From: Burkholderiales bacterium
GTDB lineage: Bacteria > Pseudomonadota > Gammaproteobacteria > Burkholderiales > Burkholderiaceae_C
Direction: 5' to 3'
Assembly (NCBI GenBank): GCA_028871575.1
Contig: JAGWMW010000002.1
Span: 1 to 48,329, forward strand
DNA: 48,329 nt
The translations under genes and the position numbers were made by a program. Below the pieces are notes generated by a model that saw nothing but the letters and a program-made list of their open reading frames with translations, was not told where the DNA came from and searched no databases. Positions 19,297-27,247 of the stretch are shown one piece after another; the stretch's first letter is position 1; each line of letters begins with the position of its first letter.

Positions 19297-20264
19297 GCGT
19301 CGCCGCGGGCGGCCCACCAGGCGCGGGCTTCTTCGGTGTCTTGCGCAATGCCCGCGCGCAGCGCCTGCAGCGACGGGTACTTGCGCTCGTCGTGCAGCTT
19401 GTGCAGCAGCTCCACGCGCACGCAGCGGCCGTAGCCGCCGTCGAGCCCGAGCACCGCCGGCCAATCCAGGCAGTGCACCTCGAGCAGCACGCGGCCACCG
19501 TCTTCCACCGTGGGCCGCACGCCCAGGCTGGCCACGCCGGGCACCGGCCCGGCGGCCAGGCCGTGCACCTGCACGACGAAGATGCCGCCGGCGGCGGGCC
19601 GGGGATGGCCGAAGCGCAGGTTCAGCGTCGGAAAGCCCAGGTCGCGGCCGAGCTTGGCGCCGTGCAGCACATGGCCGCTGATGCTGTAGGGCCGGCCCAG
19701 CAGCGCCTCGGCCCGGGCCATGTCGCCGGCGGCCAGCGCCTGCCGCACGGCCGAGCTGGACACGCGCAGCCCGTGCACCTCGTAGCTGAGCATGCGCGCG
19801 ACGTCGAAGCCCGCGGCCGGCCCGGCCGCGTCGAGCATCGCGTAGTTGCCGGCGCGGCGCGCGCCGAAGCTGAAGTCGTCGCCGACCAGCACGTAGCGCG
19901 CGCCCAGGTCGCGCTGCAGCACGCCGTCGATGAAGACCTGCGGCGACAGGCCGGCGAAGGCGCTGTCGAAGCGTGCCACCACGACTTGGTCGATGCCGCA
20001 GCGCTCGAGCTCGGCCAGCTTGTCGCGCAGCGTGGCGATGCGTGCCGGCGCCGATTCGGGCCGGCTGCCCAGGCGCGCGAAGTGGTCGCGCGGGTGCGGC
20101 TCGAAGGTCAGCACGCAGGCCGGCAGGCCGCGGTGCCGCGCCTCGTTGATCAGCAGCGCCAGCATCGCCTGGTGGCCGCGGTGCACGCCGTCGAAGTTGC
20201 CGATCGTCAGCGCGCAGCCACGGGCATGCGGGCGGGCCTGGTGCAGGCTGCGGCGGATGCGCAT
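19293..20264 (-). CDS. ribF: Bifunctional riboflavin kinase / FAD synthetase
   Basis: A 323-residue enzyme making FMN from riboflavin and then FAD from FMN. The N-terminal adenylyltransferase has [13 protein letters not shown] and the HPRDHF stretch. The C-terminal kinase has [27 protein letters not shown]. It starts 5 bp after the stop of an upstream glycosyltransferase gene, so the two are likely co-transcribed. In many proteobacteria ribF directly precedes ileS; here hmgA intervenes. Confidence 0.95.
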   Translation of the reverse strand: MRIRRSLHQARPHARGCALTIGNFDGVHRGHQAMLALLINEARHRGLPACVLTFEPHPRDHFARLGSRPESAPARIATLRDKLAELERCGIDQVVVARFDSAFAGLSPQVFIDGVLQRDLGARYVLVGDDFSFGARRAGNYAMLDAAGPAAGFDVARMLSYEVHGLRVSSSAVRQALAAGDMARAEALLGRPYSISGHVLHGAKLGRDLGFPTLNLRFGHPRPAAGGIFVVQVHGLAAGPVPGVASLGVRPTVEDGGRVLLEVHCLDWPAVLGLDGGYGRCVRVELLHKLHDERKYPSLQALRAGIAQDTEEARAWWAARGDA

Positions 20265-20269
20265 GGGCT

Positions 20270-21385
20270 TCAGGGGGCAGCGACCGCCGGCCGGGGCCGG
20301 ATCGGCTCGCTGCGGCCCAGCAGGCGCAGGTACAGGGCCAGGTACTGGTCGGCGGCGTGCAGCCAGTCGAAGCGGGCCGCATGGGCGCGCACCTCGGCGA
20401 TGCGCGCCGGCAGGGCGCCGCGGCGCAGGCCTTCGTCGACGACGCGCCGCATCGCCGCCGGTGCCCAATCGTCGAAGTAGTAGGCGGCGTCGCCGCCGAC
20501 CTCGGGCAGGCTGGTCAGGCGCGACAGGAACACCGGCTTGCCGAACTGCATGGCCTCGATCGGCGGCAGGCCGAAGCCCTCGGTGAACGACGGGAACAGG
20601 AAGCCCGCGCAATGCGCGTAGGCCCAGGCCTTCTGCGCCTCGCTGATCGAGAAGCGGAAGTGCACGTTGGGCAGCCGCGTGGCCGCCTTCAGCGCGCGCG
20701 CGTCGTCGGTGGGCGGGCCGCAGAACAGGAAGGTCATCTCGGGCCAGGCCGCCGCCAGGCCCAGCAGGGCCTGCGGGTTCTTCGACGGCGACATCCGGCT
20801 GAGGTGGAACAGGAAAGGCCGCGCCGGATCCTCGAACCCGTCGATCGGCTGCAGCGCGTCGCCGCGGTAGGGCCGCGGGCCGCGGTAGATGACCTCGATC
20901 GGGCCTGTCCAGCCCAGGTGCCGGCGCACGTCGGCCGCGGTGTATTCGCTGATCGCCACCAGGTGGTCGCTGCGCCGCATCAGCGCCTGGGCGCGCCGGT
21001 GGTCGCGCCAGACCGAGAGGCGCCGGGCCTTGTAGACGTAGTTGAGGTCGTGCACCGTCACCACGCGCGGGCCGCAGCCCTGGGGCGTCTGCGTCTTGTT
21101 GAGCTGGTGCAGCGAATGCCACAGCGCGTAGTGCACGGGCTGCACATGGCGCAGGCGCTGCCAGCGCGTGACCTCGAGGTAGCCCACTTCGCCGCCGAAG
21201 GCGCCGAAGAGCTTGCGGCGGCAGTGGAAGTCGAACTCGATGCCGAGCCGCTCGCGCCAGTCGGCCGCATGGCCGGCGATGTGGCTGCCCATCTGCACCG
21301 CGAACTCGCCCAGGCCGTCCTGCAGCGACCCCATGTTGCCCAGGCTGATGCCGATGCGGAGCAGGCCGGGGCGCACGGGACTCAT
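20270..21385 (-). CDS. Glycosyltransferase family 1/4-type (GT-B fold)
   Basis: A 371-residue retaining glycosyltransferase, cytoplasmic, likely building a surface polysaccharide. The C-terminal donor-binding domain contains PFLFHLSRMSPSKNPQALL and the EX7E-like FTEGFGLPPIEAMQFGKPVF. The N-terminal half has VTVHDLNYVYKARRLS and SEYTAADVRRHL. It is the first gene of a minus-strand unit with ribF and diverges, over 46 bp, from three glycan genes on the plus strand. The sugar and acceptor cannot be told from sequence. Confidence 0.9.
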   Translation of the reverse strand: MSPVRPGLLRIGISLGNMGSLQDGLGEFAVQMGSHIAGHAADWRERLGIEFDFHCRRKLFGAFGGEVGYLEVTRWQRLRHVQPVHYALWHSLHQLNKTQTPQGCGPRVVTVHDLNYVYKARRLSVWRDHRRAQALMRRSDHLVAISEYTAADVRRHLGWTGPIEVIYRGPRPYRGDALQPIDGFEDPARPFLFHLSRMSPSKNPQALLGLAAAWPEMTFLFCGPPTDDARALKAATRLPNVHFRFSISEAQKAWAYAHCAGFLFPSFTEGFGLPPIEAMQFGKPVFLSRLTSLPEVGGDAAYYFDDWAPAAMRRVVDEGLRRGALPARIAEVRAHAARFDWLHAADQYLALYLRLLGRSEPIRPRPAVAAP

Positions 21386-21431
21386 TCGCGTCGAGTTTAG
21401 CAAGGCACAATCTTTCGACACCTTGCTGCCG

Positions 21432-22283
21432 ATGCCCACGCCCCGACTGTCCCTGCCGCAGATCACCCTGGCCGCGGTGGACACGCGAGCCCCGGCGCTG
21501 GCCGCGCAATCGCTGCAGCGCTCGATGGCCGGCATCGCGTTCGGCCGCGTGCTGCTGTTCACGCAGGCGCCGGCGGCGGCCGATCCGGGCCTGCGTCGCG
21601 CCGGCATCGAGGGCATCGCGATCGAGCCGCTGGCCTCGGGCGCCGACTATTCGCGCTTCGTGCTGCGCGAGCTGGGCCGCCACGTCCGGACCTCGCATGT
21701 GCTGATCACGCAATGGGACGGCTTCGTGGCCGACCCCTCGGCCTGGCGCGACGAGTTCCTGCACTGGGACTATCTCGGCGCCGTCTGGCCCGACCAGCCC
21801 GACGGCCTCGACGTCGGCAACGGCGGCTTCTCGCTGCGCTCGCGCCGCCTGCTGGACGCCGCCGCCGCCCTGGCCCTGGCCGAGTGCCACCCCGAGGACG
21901 AGGCGCTGTGCCGCACGCACCGCAGCCGACTCGAGCGCGAGCACGGCATCCGCTTCGCGCCGGCGTCGCTGGCTCGCCGCTTCGCCTTCGAGAACGAGGC
22001 GCCGCGCGGGCCCTGCTTCGGCTTCCACGGCCCCTGGCACCTGCCGCGCTTTCTCGACGAGCCGACGCTGCGGCAATGGCTGGCCGCGCTGCCCGACGCC
22101 TTCTACCGCGGCCGCGATGCGCGGCGCCTGGCGCGCGCATTGCTGGCCCGGCGCATGCCGGGCACCGCGCAGCAGGTGCTGCGCCGCCGCGCCGCGGCCG
22201 GCGGCGGTGCGCGCCACACGCGGCTGCTGCGGCTGGCGGCCGGCCTGTGGACGCGGCTGCCGGTCGGCCTGTCGCGGCCGTGA
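21432..22283 (+). CDS. DUF5672 family protein (putative glycosyltransferase)
   Basis: A 283-residue cytoplasmic protein matching the DUF5672 pattern. Landmarks are LPQITLAAVDTR at the N-terminus, SHVLITQWDGFV near residue 92, the WDYLGAVWP and NGGFSLRSRRLL segments, and CFGFHGPWHLPRF. The WDG and NGGFSLR elements look like the nucleotide-sugar and acceptor motifs of GT-A enzymes, so a glycosyltransferase role is inferred. A -10-like CACAAT lies about 25 bases upstream. Its TGA overlaps the GTG of the next gene (GTGA), so translation is coupled. Confidence 0.85.
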   Translation: MPTPRLSLPQITLAAVDTRAPALAAQSLQRSMAGIAFGRVLLFTQAPAAADPGLRRAGIEGIAIEPLASGADYSRFVLRELGRHVRTSHVLITQWDGFVADPSAWRDEFLHWDYLGAVWPDQPDGLDVGNGGFSLRSRRLLDAAAALALAECHPEDEALCRTHRSRLEREHGIRFAPASLARRFAFENEAPRGPCFGFHGPWHLPRFLDEPTLRQWLAALPDAFYRGRDARRLARALLARRMPGTAQQVLRRRAAAGGGARHTRLLRLAAGLWTRLPVGLSRP

Positions 22284-23413
22284 AGCTGCTGGCCACCGCG
22301 GCCGACATCGGCGCCACCATCAGCGCGATCCGCCTGGCCGAGCCGCTGCGCGCGCTGCAGCAAGAGCGGCCCGCGCTGGCGCTGCGGCTGAAGTCGTTCC
22401 ACGAATGCCTGCGCAGCGACCTGGCCTGGGCCGACGTGCTGATCGTCCAGCGCGGCAACAGCCGGCGCGCCTGGCGCCTGGTCGAGCGCATGCAGCGAGG
22501 CGGCGGCCGGGTGGTCTTCGAGATCGACGACCTGCTCACCGAAGTGCCGGCGAGCCTGCTGCACCACCGCGCGGCGCAGCGGGGCCGGCCCTGGCTGCTG
22601 CGCGGGCTGGCCGCGGCCGACCGCGTGTCGGTCAGCACCGAGCGCCTGGGCCGCGCGCTGCACCCGCCGCCGCGGGCCTGGAGCGTCGTGCCCAACCACG
22701 GCTGGGCGCCCTCCGGCGGCTGGCCGACGGCGCCGACGCAGCCGTCCCACCCGTCCGGCCCGCTCCGCCCGGCCACCCTGCTGCTGGCTTCGTCCGACCA
22801 TGTGCCGGTGGCGGCCCTCGCCGCCGGGCTGCAGCGGCTGCCGCCGGCCCGGCCCTGGCGGCTGGTGGCGGTCGGGCCGGTGGCCGACGACCTGGAGCGC
22901 GCCGGCCTGAGGGTGGAGCGTCACCCGCCGCGGCCGCGTGCCGACTTCCTGCGTTGGGCGCGCTCGCTGCCCGACGTGCTGGCCGTGATCCCGGTCGGCG
23001 CCACGCCGTTCGATGCGTGCAAGAGCGCCATCAAGTTCTTCGACTACGGCCTGGCCGGCGTGCCGGTGGTGTGCGCCGACCGTCCGCCCTACAGCGACGT
23101 GGTGCGCGACGGCCGCACCGGCCTGCTGGCCGCCGACACGCCCGAAGGCTGGGCCGGGGCCCTGCGCCGGGCGCTCGAGGACCGGGCGGCGACCCGGTCC
23201 CGTGCCGCAGCCGCCGAGGCTTGCGTCGGCCGGGCCCATGCGCTGGCCCAGACGGTGCAGTCCTGGGCCGGGCTGCTCGACACGCTGGCGCCGCGGGCCG
23301 CGCCGGCGCCGCCGCCCGCGCCGCTGCTCGACGCGATGCAGGCCTGGGCCCTGCGGCTGCGGCGCGCCAACCGCGAGCGGCTGGCGCGCCGCGCCTCTCG
23401 TGGGCCGGTCTAG
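22280..23413 (+). CDS. Glycosyltransferase (GT-B, group 1-like)
   Basis: About 377 residues, starting at the GTG that overlaps the preceding stop. Features are KLLATAADIGATISAIRLAEPL at the N-terminus and VVFEIDDLL near residue 77, the EIDDLL element common in O-antigen-type glycosyltransferases. A donor domain follows with KFFDYGLAGVPVVCADRPPY and RDGRTGLLA. The last 40 residues are Ala/Pro/Arg-rich. It probably transfers a sugar within the same glycan made by its neighbours. Confidence 0.82.
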   Translation: MKLLATAADIGATISAIRLAEPLRALQQERPALALRLKSFHECLRSDLAWADVLIVQRGNSRRAWRLVERMQRGGGRVVFEIDDLLTEVPASLLHHRAAQRGRPWLLRGLAAADRVSVSTERLGRALHPPPRAWSVVPNHGWAPSGGWPTAPTQPSHPSGPLRPATLLLASSDHVPVAALAAGLQRLPPARPWRLVAVGPVADDLERAGLRVERHPPRPRADFLRWARSLPDVLAVIPVGATPFDACKSAIKFFDYGLAGVPVVCADRPPYSDVVRDGRTGLLAADTPEGWAGALRRALEDRAATRSRAAAAEACVGRAHALAQTVQSWAGLLDTLAPRAAPAPPPAPLLDAMQAWALRLRRANRERLARRASRGPV

Positions 23414-25259
23414 CCGCGACGTGGCCGCCCGGCCCGCAGCGCCATCGGCCCAGCCCTGCTGGAGCCCCTGGCGGGTGTGGGAGTGGCTGCACGCCCGCCG
23501 CATCGAGCGCCGCCATGCCCGGCGCCTGCAGCGCGACTACGCGGGCTGGGTGCAGGCGCACGACACCCTGACGCCGGCCGTGCGCGAAGCCCTGGCGCAG
23601 CGCCAGGCGGCGCTGCCGGCCAGACCGACGATCGGCTTGATGATCGATGCCCGGGGGGCGGGGCGGGACGGCCGCAACGGCGACGAAGCCCTGCGGGCCA
23701 GCGTCGCTTCGGTGCAGGCGCAGCTGTACCCGCACTGGCAGTTGTGCCTGGTCGGCGTGGCCGAGGGCTTCGACGCTGCCGCGCCCGACCCGCGCATCCG
23801 CTGCCTCCAGCCGTCCGCGGCCGAGCCCCAGGCGGCCTGGCCCCAGGCGCTCGGTGCGGTCGAGGCGCCCTGGTGGGCCGAGCTCGACGCCGGCGATCGG
23901 CTGGCTCCGCAGGCGCTGCTGCTCTACGCCGAGGCCGCGGTGCGGCTGGCCGGGGTCGAGGCGATCTACTGCGATCACGACCGACTCGACGGCCTCGGCC
24001 GGCGCCGCCACCCGCAGTTCAAGGGCGACTGGAACCCCGAGCTGCTGCTGGCCAGCGCCTACGTGCAGCCGCTGCTGATGCTGGGCCAGGCGCGCCTGCG
24101 CGCTGCGCTGGCCGCCGTGGCCGGCCGGGCCCCGGCGCCGGACAAGGCGACCCGGCAGCATGGGCTGGCCCTGCGCGCCACCGCCGGCCTCGGGCCGGCC
24201 GCGGTGCGGCACATCCCGCACGTGCTGGTGCACGCGGCCGCCTCGCCCGTGGCCAGTGCCGAGGCCGCGCAGGCACACCTGGACGAGTCCGGCCCGTCCG
24301 GCCTGACGGCCCGGGTCCGGCCCAGCCGGCTCGGCGGCTTGGAGGTCAGCCTGCGCCCGGCGCTGAGACACGGCGCGGGCAGGCCGGCGGCGAGCCTGAT
24401 CGTGCCCACGCGCGACCGGCTGCCGCTGCTGCGCCGCTGCGTCGAAAGCGTGCTGGCGCGCACCGCAGGCGTCGACTTCGAGCTGCTCATCGTCGACAAC
24501 GGCTCGCGCGAGCGCCGGACCCTGCACTGGCTGCAGGCGCTGGTGCAGCGTGAGCCCCGGGTGCGCGTGCTGCGCGACGACCGTCCGTTCAACTTCGCGG
24601 CCCTGAACAATGCCGCGGCCGCCCAGGCCCGCGGCGAGCACCTGCTGCTGCTCAACAACGACACCGAGGTCATCACGCCCGACTGGCTGGCCCAGATGCT
24701 GGGCGCGGCCGCACTGCCTGGCGTGGCCGCGGTGGGAGCGCGGCTGTGGTACCGCGACTGGCGGCTGCAGCACGCCGGCCTGATCCTGGGCCTGGAGGGC
24801 GTGGCCGGCGACAGCCACGCGCGGCTCGGCCCCGGCTCCGGCGGCGTGCAGGCCCGCGCGCACCTGATCCAGGGCTGCAGCGCGGTCACGGCGGCCTGCC
24901 TGCTGGTGCGGCGCAGCGTCTACCTGGCCCTGGGCGGCATGGACGAGCAGCGATTTGCCGTCGCCTACAACGACGTCGACTTCTGCCTGCGGCTGACCGC
25001 GGCGGGGCACCGCATCGTCTGGACGCCGCGGGCGCAGCTGTTTCACGACGAGTCGCGCAGCCGCGGCAGCGATGCCGCGCCGGCGCGGCGCGCACGCTTC
25101 GAGCGCGAGCGCGCCGCGATGCTCGAGCGCTGGGGCCCGATGCTGCAGCGCGATCCGGCCTACAACCCCAACCTGGCGCTGCAGGGGGGCGCCTTCGGGC
25201 TGGCCTGGCCGCCGCGCGTGTCCTTGCTGCGGCCCTGGTTCGAGGGGCCGCCCGCCTGA
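23400..25259 (+). CDS. Tandem-domain family 2 glycosyltransferase
   Basis: About 619 residues with two GT-A (GT2) domains. Domain 1 (about 76-330) keeps AIYCDHDRLD and FKGDWNPELLLASAYVQPL, but its first motif is altered (CLVGVAEGF where such enzymes usually have an acidic DDGS-like stretch) and it has AELDAGDRL at the DxD position. Domain 2 (about 331-560) looks intact: SLIVPTRDRLPLLRRCVESV, LIVDNGS, LLLLNNDTEV and AYNDVDFCLRL. The start is uncertain: GTG at 23400 overlaps the previous gene by 14 bp, while GTG at 23421 and 23475 are alternatives. Its TGA abuts the stop of the convergent gene in the palindrome TGATCA. Confidence 0.82.
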   Translation: MGRSSRDVAARPAAPSAQPCWSPWRVWEWLHARRIERRHARRLQRDYAGWVQAHDTLTPAVREALAQRQAALPARPTIGLMIDARGAGRDGRNGDEALRASVASVQAQLYPHWQLCLVGVAEGFDAAAPDPRIRCLQPSAAEPQAAWPQALGAVEAPWWAELDAGDRLAPQALLLYAEAAVRLAGVEAIYCDHDRLDGLGRRRHPQFKGDWNPELLLASAYVQPLLMLGQARLRAALAAVAGRAPAPDKATRQHGLALRATAGLGPAAVRHIPHVLVHAAASPVASAEAAQAHLDESGPSGLTARVRPSRLGGLEVSLRPALRHGAGRPAASLIVPTRDRLPLLRRCVESVLARTAGVDFELLIVDNGSRERRTLHWLQALVQREPRVRVLRDDRPFNFAALNNAAAAQARGEHLLLLNNDTEVITPDWLAQMLGAAALPGVAAVGARLWYRDWRLQHAGLILGLEGVAGDSHARLGPGSGGVQARAHLIQGCSAVTAACLLVRRSVYLALGGMDEQRFAVAYNDVDFCLRLTAAGHRIVWTPRAQLFHDESRSRGSDAAPARRARFERERAAMLERWGPMLQRDPAYNPNLALQGGAFGLAWPPRVSLLRPWFEGPPA

Positions 25260-26003
25260 TCAGATGGCCTGATCCGCCGCCAGCCAGCGCCACTGGCCTG
25301 GCGGGAGCGTGGCGTCCAGCGCCAGGGCCCCGAACGCGCTGCGGTGCAAGGCCTCGACCCGGTTGCCGGCGGCTGCGACCATGCGCTTGACCTGGTGGTA
25401 CTTGCCCTCGGTCAGCGTCAGGGTCAGCCGGTGGGTGCCGGTCTGCACCGCGGCGGCGGCGCGCACCGGCCGCGGGTCGTCGTCCAGCACCACGCCGGCG
25501 CGCAGGCGCTCGACCTGCGCCTCGTCCACCGGGTGGCGCGCGAGCACCTCGTAGACCTTGGGCACGTGGTGCTTCGGCGAGGTGAGGCGGTGGATCAGCG
25601 CGCCGTCGTCGGTGAGCAGCAGCAGGCCGGTGGTGTCGGCGTCGAGCCGGCCCACGGGCTGCAGGCCGCGCCGGCGCAGCGGCGCGGGCAGCAGGCTCAG
25701 CACGCCGGGATGGTGGCGCGGGCGCTGCGAGCACTCGTAGCCCGCAGGCTTGTGCAGCAGCACCAGCGCGGTGGCGTGGAAGGGCCAGCCGATGCCGTCG
25801 ACGCTGAAGTTCAGGCCGGCCGTGGCGAACCGTGCCGCCGGGTCGACGACGACCGCGCCGCCGATGCTCACCGCGCCGGCGCGCACCAGGGCCGCGCAGT
25901 CGCGCCGGGTGCCGAAGCCCTGGCGGTAGAGGATGTCGGCCAGCGCGAGCTCGGGACTCGGCCCGGGCCCCGGCGCGGTCGGGCCGCGCACCTCGCCGCC
26001 CAC
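25260..26003 (-). CDS. RsuA/RluB/E/F-family pseudouridine synthase
   Basis: About 247 residues. An N-terminal S4 RNA-binding domain (ELALADILYRQGFGTRRDC...AGAVSIGG) precedes the catalytic domain with PVGRLDADTTGLLLLTDDG; the Asp of GRLD (D121) is the catalytic residue. EGKYHQVKRMVAAAGNRV completes the family signature. It converts a specific uridine in rRNA to pseudouridine, with 16S U516 typical for RsuA. The GTG at 26003, with GAGG-rich sequence before it, is the likely start; GTG at 25991 is an alternative. It follows the acyl-CoA dehydrogenase stop by 11 bp. Confidence 0.88.
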   Translation of the reverse strand: MGGEVRGPTAPGPGPSPELALADILYRQGFGTRRDCAALVRAGAVSIGGAVVVDPAARFATAGLNFSVDGIGWPFHATALVLLHKPAGYECSQRPRHHPGVLSLLPAPLRRRGLQPVGRLDADTTGLLLLTDDGALIHRLTSPKHHVPKVYEVLARHPVDEAQVERLRAGVVLDDDPRPVRAAAAVQTGTHRLTLTLTEGKYHQVKRMVAAAGNRVEALHRSAFGALALDATLPPGQWRWLAADQAI

Positions 26004-26014
26004 CGGCCCTCGCC

Positions 26015-27142
26015 TCAGGCGAACACGCCGGCCGTGTCCTGCATCCGCTCGCTGACCTCGCCCAGGTGGTGCAGCGTGTCGCCCAGGCTGACCTCGAGCA
26101 TCGTCAGGCGCTTGAAGTAGTGGCTGGCGATGTACTCGTCGGTGCAGCCGATGCCGCCGTGCAGCTGGATGCACTGCTGGCCGACGAACCGCATGCTCTG
26201 GCCGAGCTGCACCCGCGCCTGGGCAACGGCGCGGCGGCGCTGCGGCGCCGGCTCGCCCAGCTTGAGGCTGGCGAAGTAGCTCATCGAGCGGCCCAGCTCG
26301 AGCTGCATCTTCACGTCGGCGATGCGGTGCCGCAGGGCCTGGAAATTGGCGATCGCGGTGCCGAACTGCTTGCGCGTGTTCATGTACTCGACCGTGATCG
26401 CCACCAGGCGGTCCATCAGGCCGACGGCCTCGGCGCACTGGGCCGCGATGCCGGCGTCCACGGCGTCTTCGAGCACGGCGAGGCCGTCTTGCGTGATCAG
26501 CCGCGCCGGCGCCTGGGCCAGCACCACGTCGGCAGCGCGGGCGCCGTCCTGCGTGGCATAGCCGCTGACGCGGGCAGCGCCGCGCTCGACCAGGAACAGG
26601 CCGATGCCGGCCGCATCGTCGACGGCGCCCGAGAGGCGCGCCGGCACGATCCAGGCATCGGCCTCGTCGCCGGCCGGCACCAGGCATTTGCGGCCCGTCA
26701 GTTGCCAGCCATCGCCCACCGCCTTCGCAGCCGTCGTGACGTGGTTCAGGCGGTAGCGCGCGGCGCGCTCGTGCAGCGCGGGCACGACCAGCGCCTCGCC
26801 GCCGGCGATGCGCGGCAGCCAGGCCGCCTGCAGGGCCTCGGGCGCGGCGCTGAGCAGGCGCGGGGCCATCAGCGCGGCATGGGTGTAGGGCGCATTGACC
26901 AGCCCACGCCCCAGCTCTTCGCTCACCACCATCGCGTCGACCGCGCCCTGGCCCAGGCCGCCCTGTGCTTCCGGCACCACGAGGCCGGCCAGGCCCAGTT
27001 CGGCGAGCTCGGTGTAGACGGCGCGGGTGGCGCCGCCGGCCTTGGCGATCTGGTGCCGGCGCTCGAAGCCGAAGCCCTTGTCGACCCACCGCCGCACGGC
27101 GTCGCGCAGGGATTCCTGGTCGTCGGTGAAATCGAAGTCCAT
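26015..27142 (-). CDS. Acyl-CoA dehydrogenase, smaller partner (pimeloyl-CoA dehydrogenase-like)
   Basis: A 375-residue flavoprotein of the acyl-CoA dehydrogenase fold. It begins MDFDFTDDQESLRDAVRRW, has the helical C-terminal domain with MNTRKQFGTAIANFQALRHRIAD, and ends with LHGGIGCTDEYIASHYFKRL. It lacks the usual C-terminal IYEG-type catalytic loop. Order, size and sequence style match the small subunit of PimC/PimD-type pairs that oxidise pimeloyl-CoA or other dicarboxylyl-CoA thioesters. It lies 105 bp after the larger partner, with a hairpin in the gap. Confidence 0.88.
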   Translation of the reverse strand: MDFDFTDDQESLRDAVRRWVDKGFGFERRHQIAKAGGATRAVYTELAELGLAGLVVPEAQGGLGQGAVDAMVVSEELGRGLVNAPYTHAALMAPRLLSAAPEALQAAWLPRIAGGEALVVPALHERAARYRLNHVTTAAKAVGDGWQLTGRKCLVPAGDEADAWIVPARLSGAVDDAAGIGLFLVERGAARVSGYATQDGARAADVVLAQAPARLITQDGLAVLEDAVDAGIAAQCAEAVGLMDRLVAITVEYMNTRKQFGTAIANFQALRHRIADVKMQLELGRSMSYFASLKLGEPAPQRRRAVAQARVQLGQSMRFVGQQCIQLHGGIGCTDEYIASHYFKRLTMLEVSLGDTLHHLGEVSERMQDTAGVFA

Positions 27143-27168
27143 CTCAGCGTCCTCGTCTGTCTGGCTGG

Positions 27169-27197
27169 AGCCCCTTCCTCCGCGGGGGGAAGGGGCT
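27169..27197. repeat. Hairpin-forming intercistronic repeat
   Basis: AGCCCCTTCC (27169-27178) is perfectly complementary to GGAAGGGGCT (27188-27197) around a 9-nt loop, followed by GGGGAAGGGAGC. This CCCCTTCC/GGAAGGGG design is typical of short dispersed hairpin repeats in proteobacterial genomes. Between two cistrons of one operon it could stabilise or attenuate the message. Confidence 0.6.
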
Positions 27198-27247
27198 GGG
27201 GAAGGGAGCAGCCCTGACTGCGCCCGGCGCAGCGGTGCCGGGCTCGA

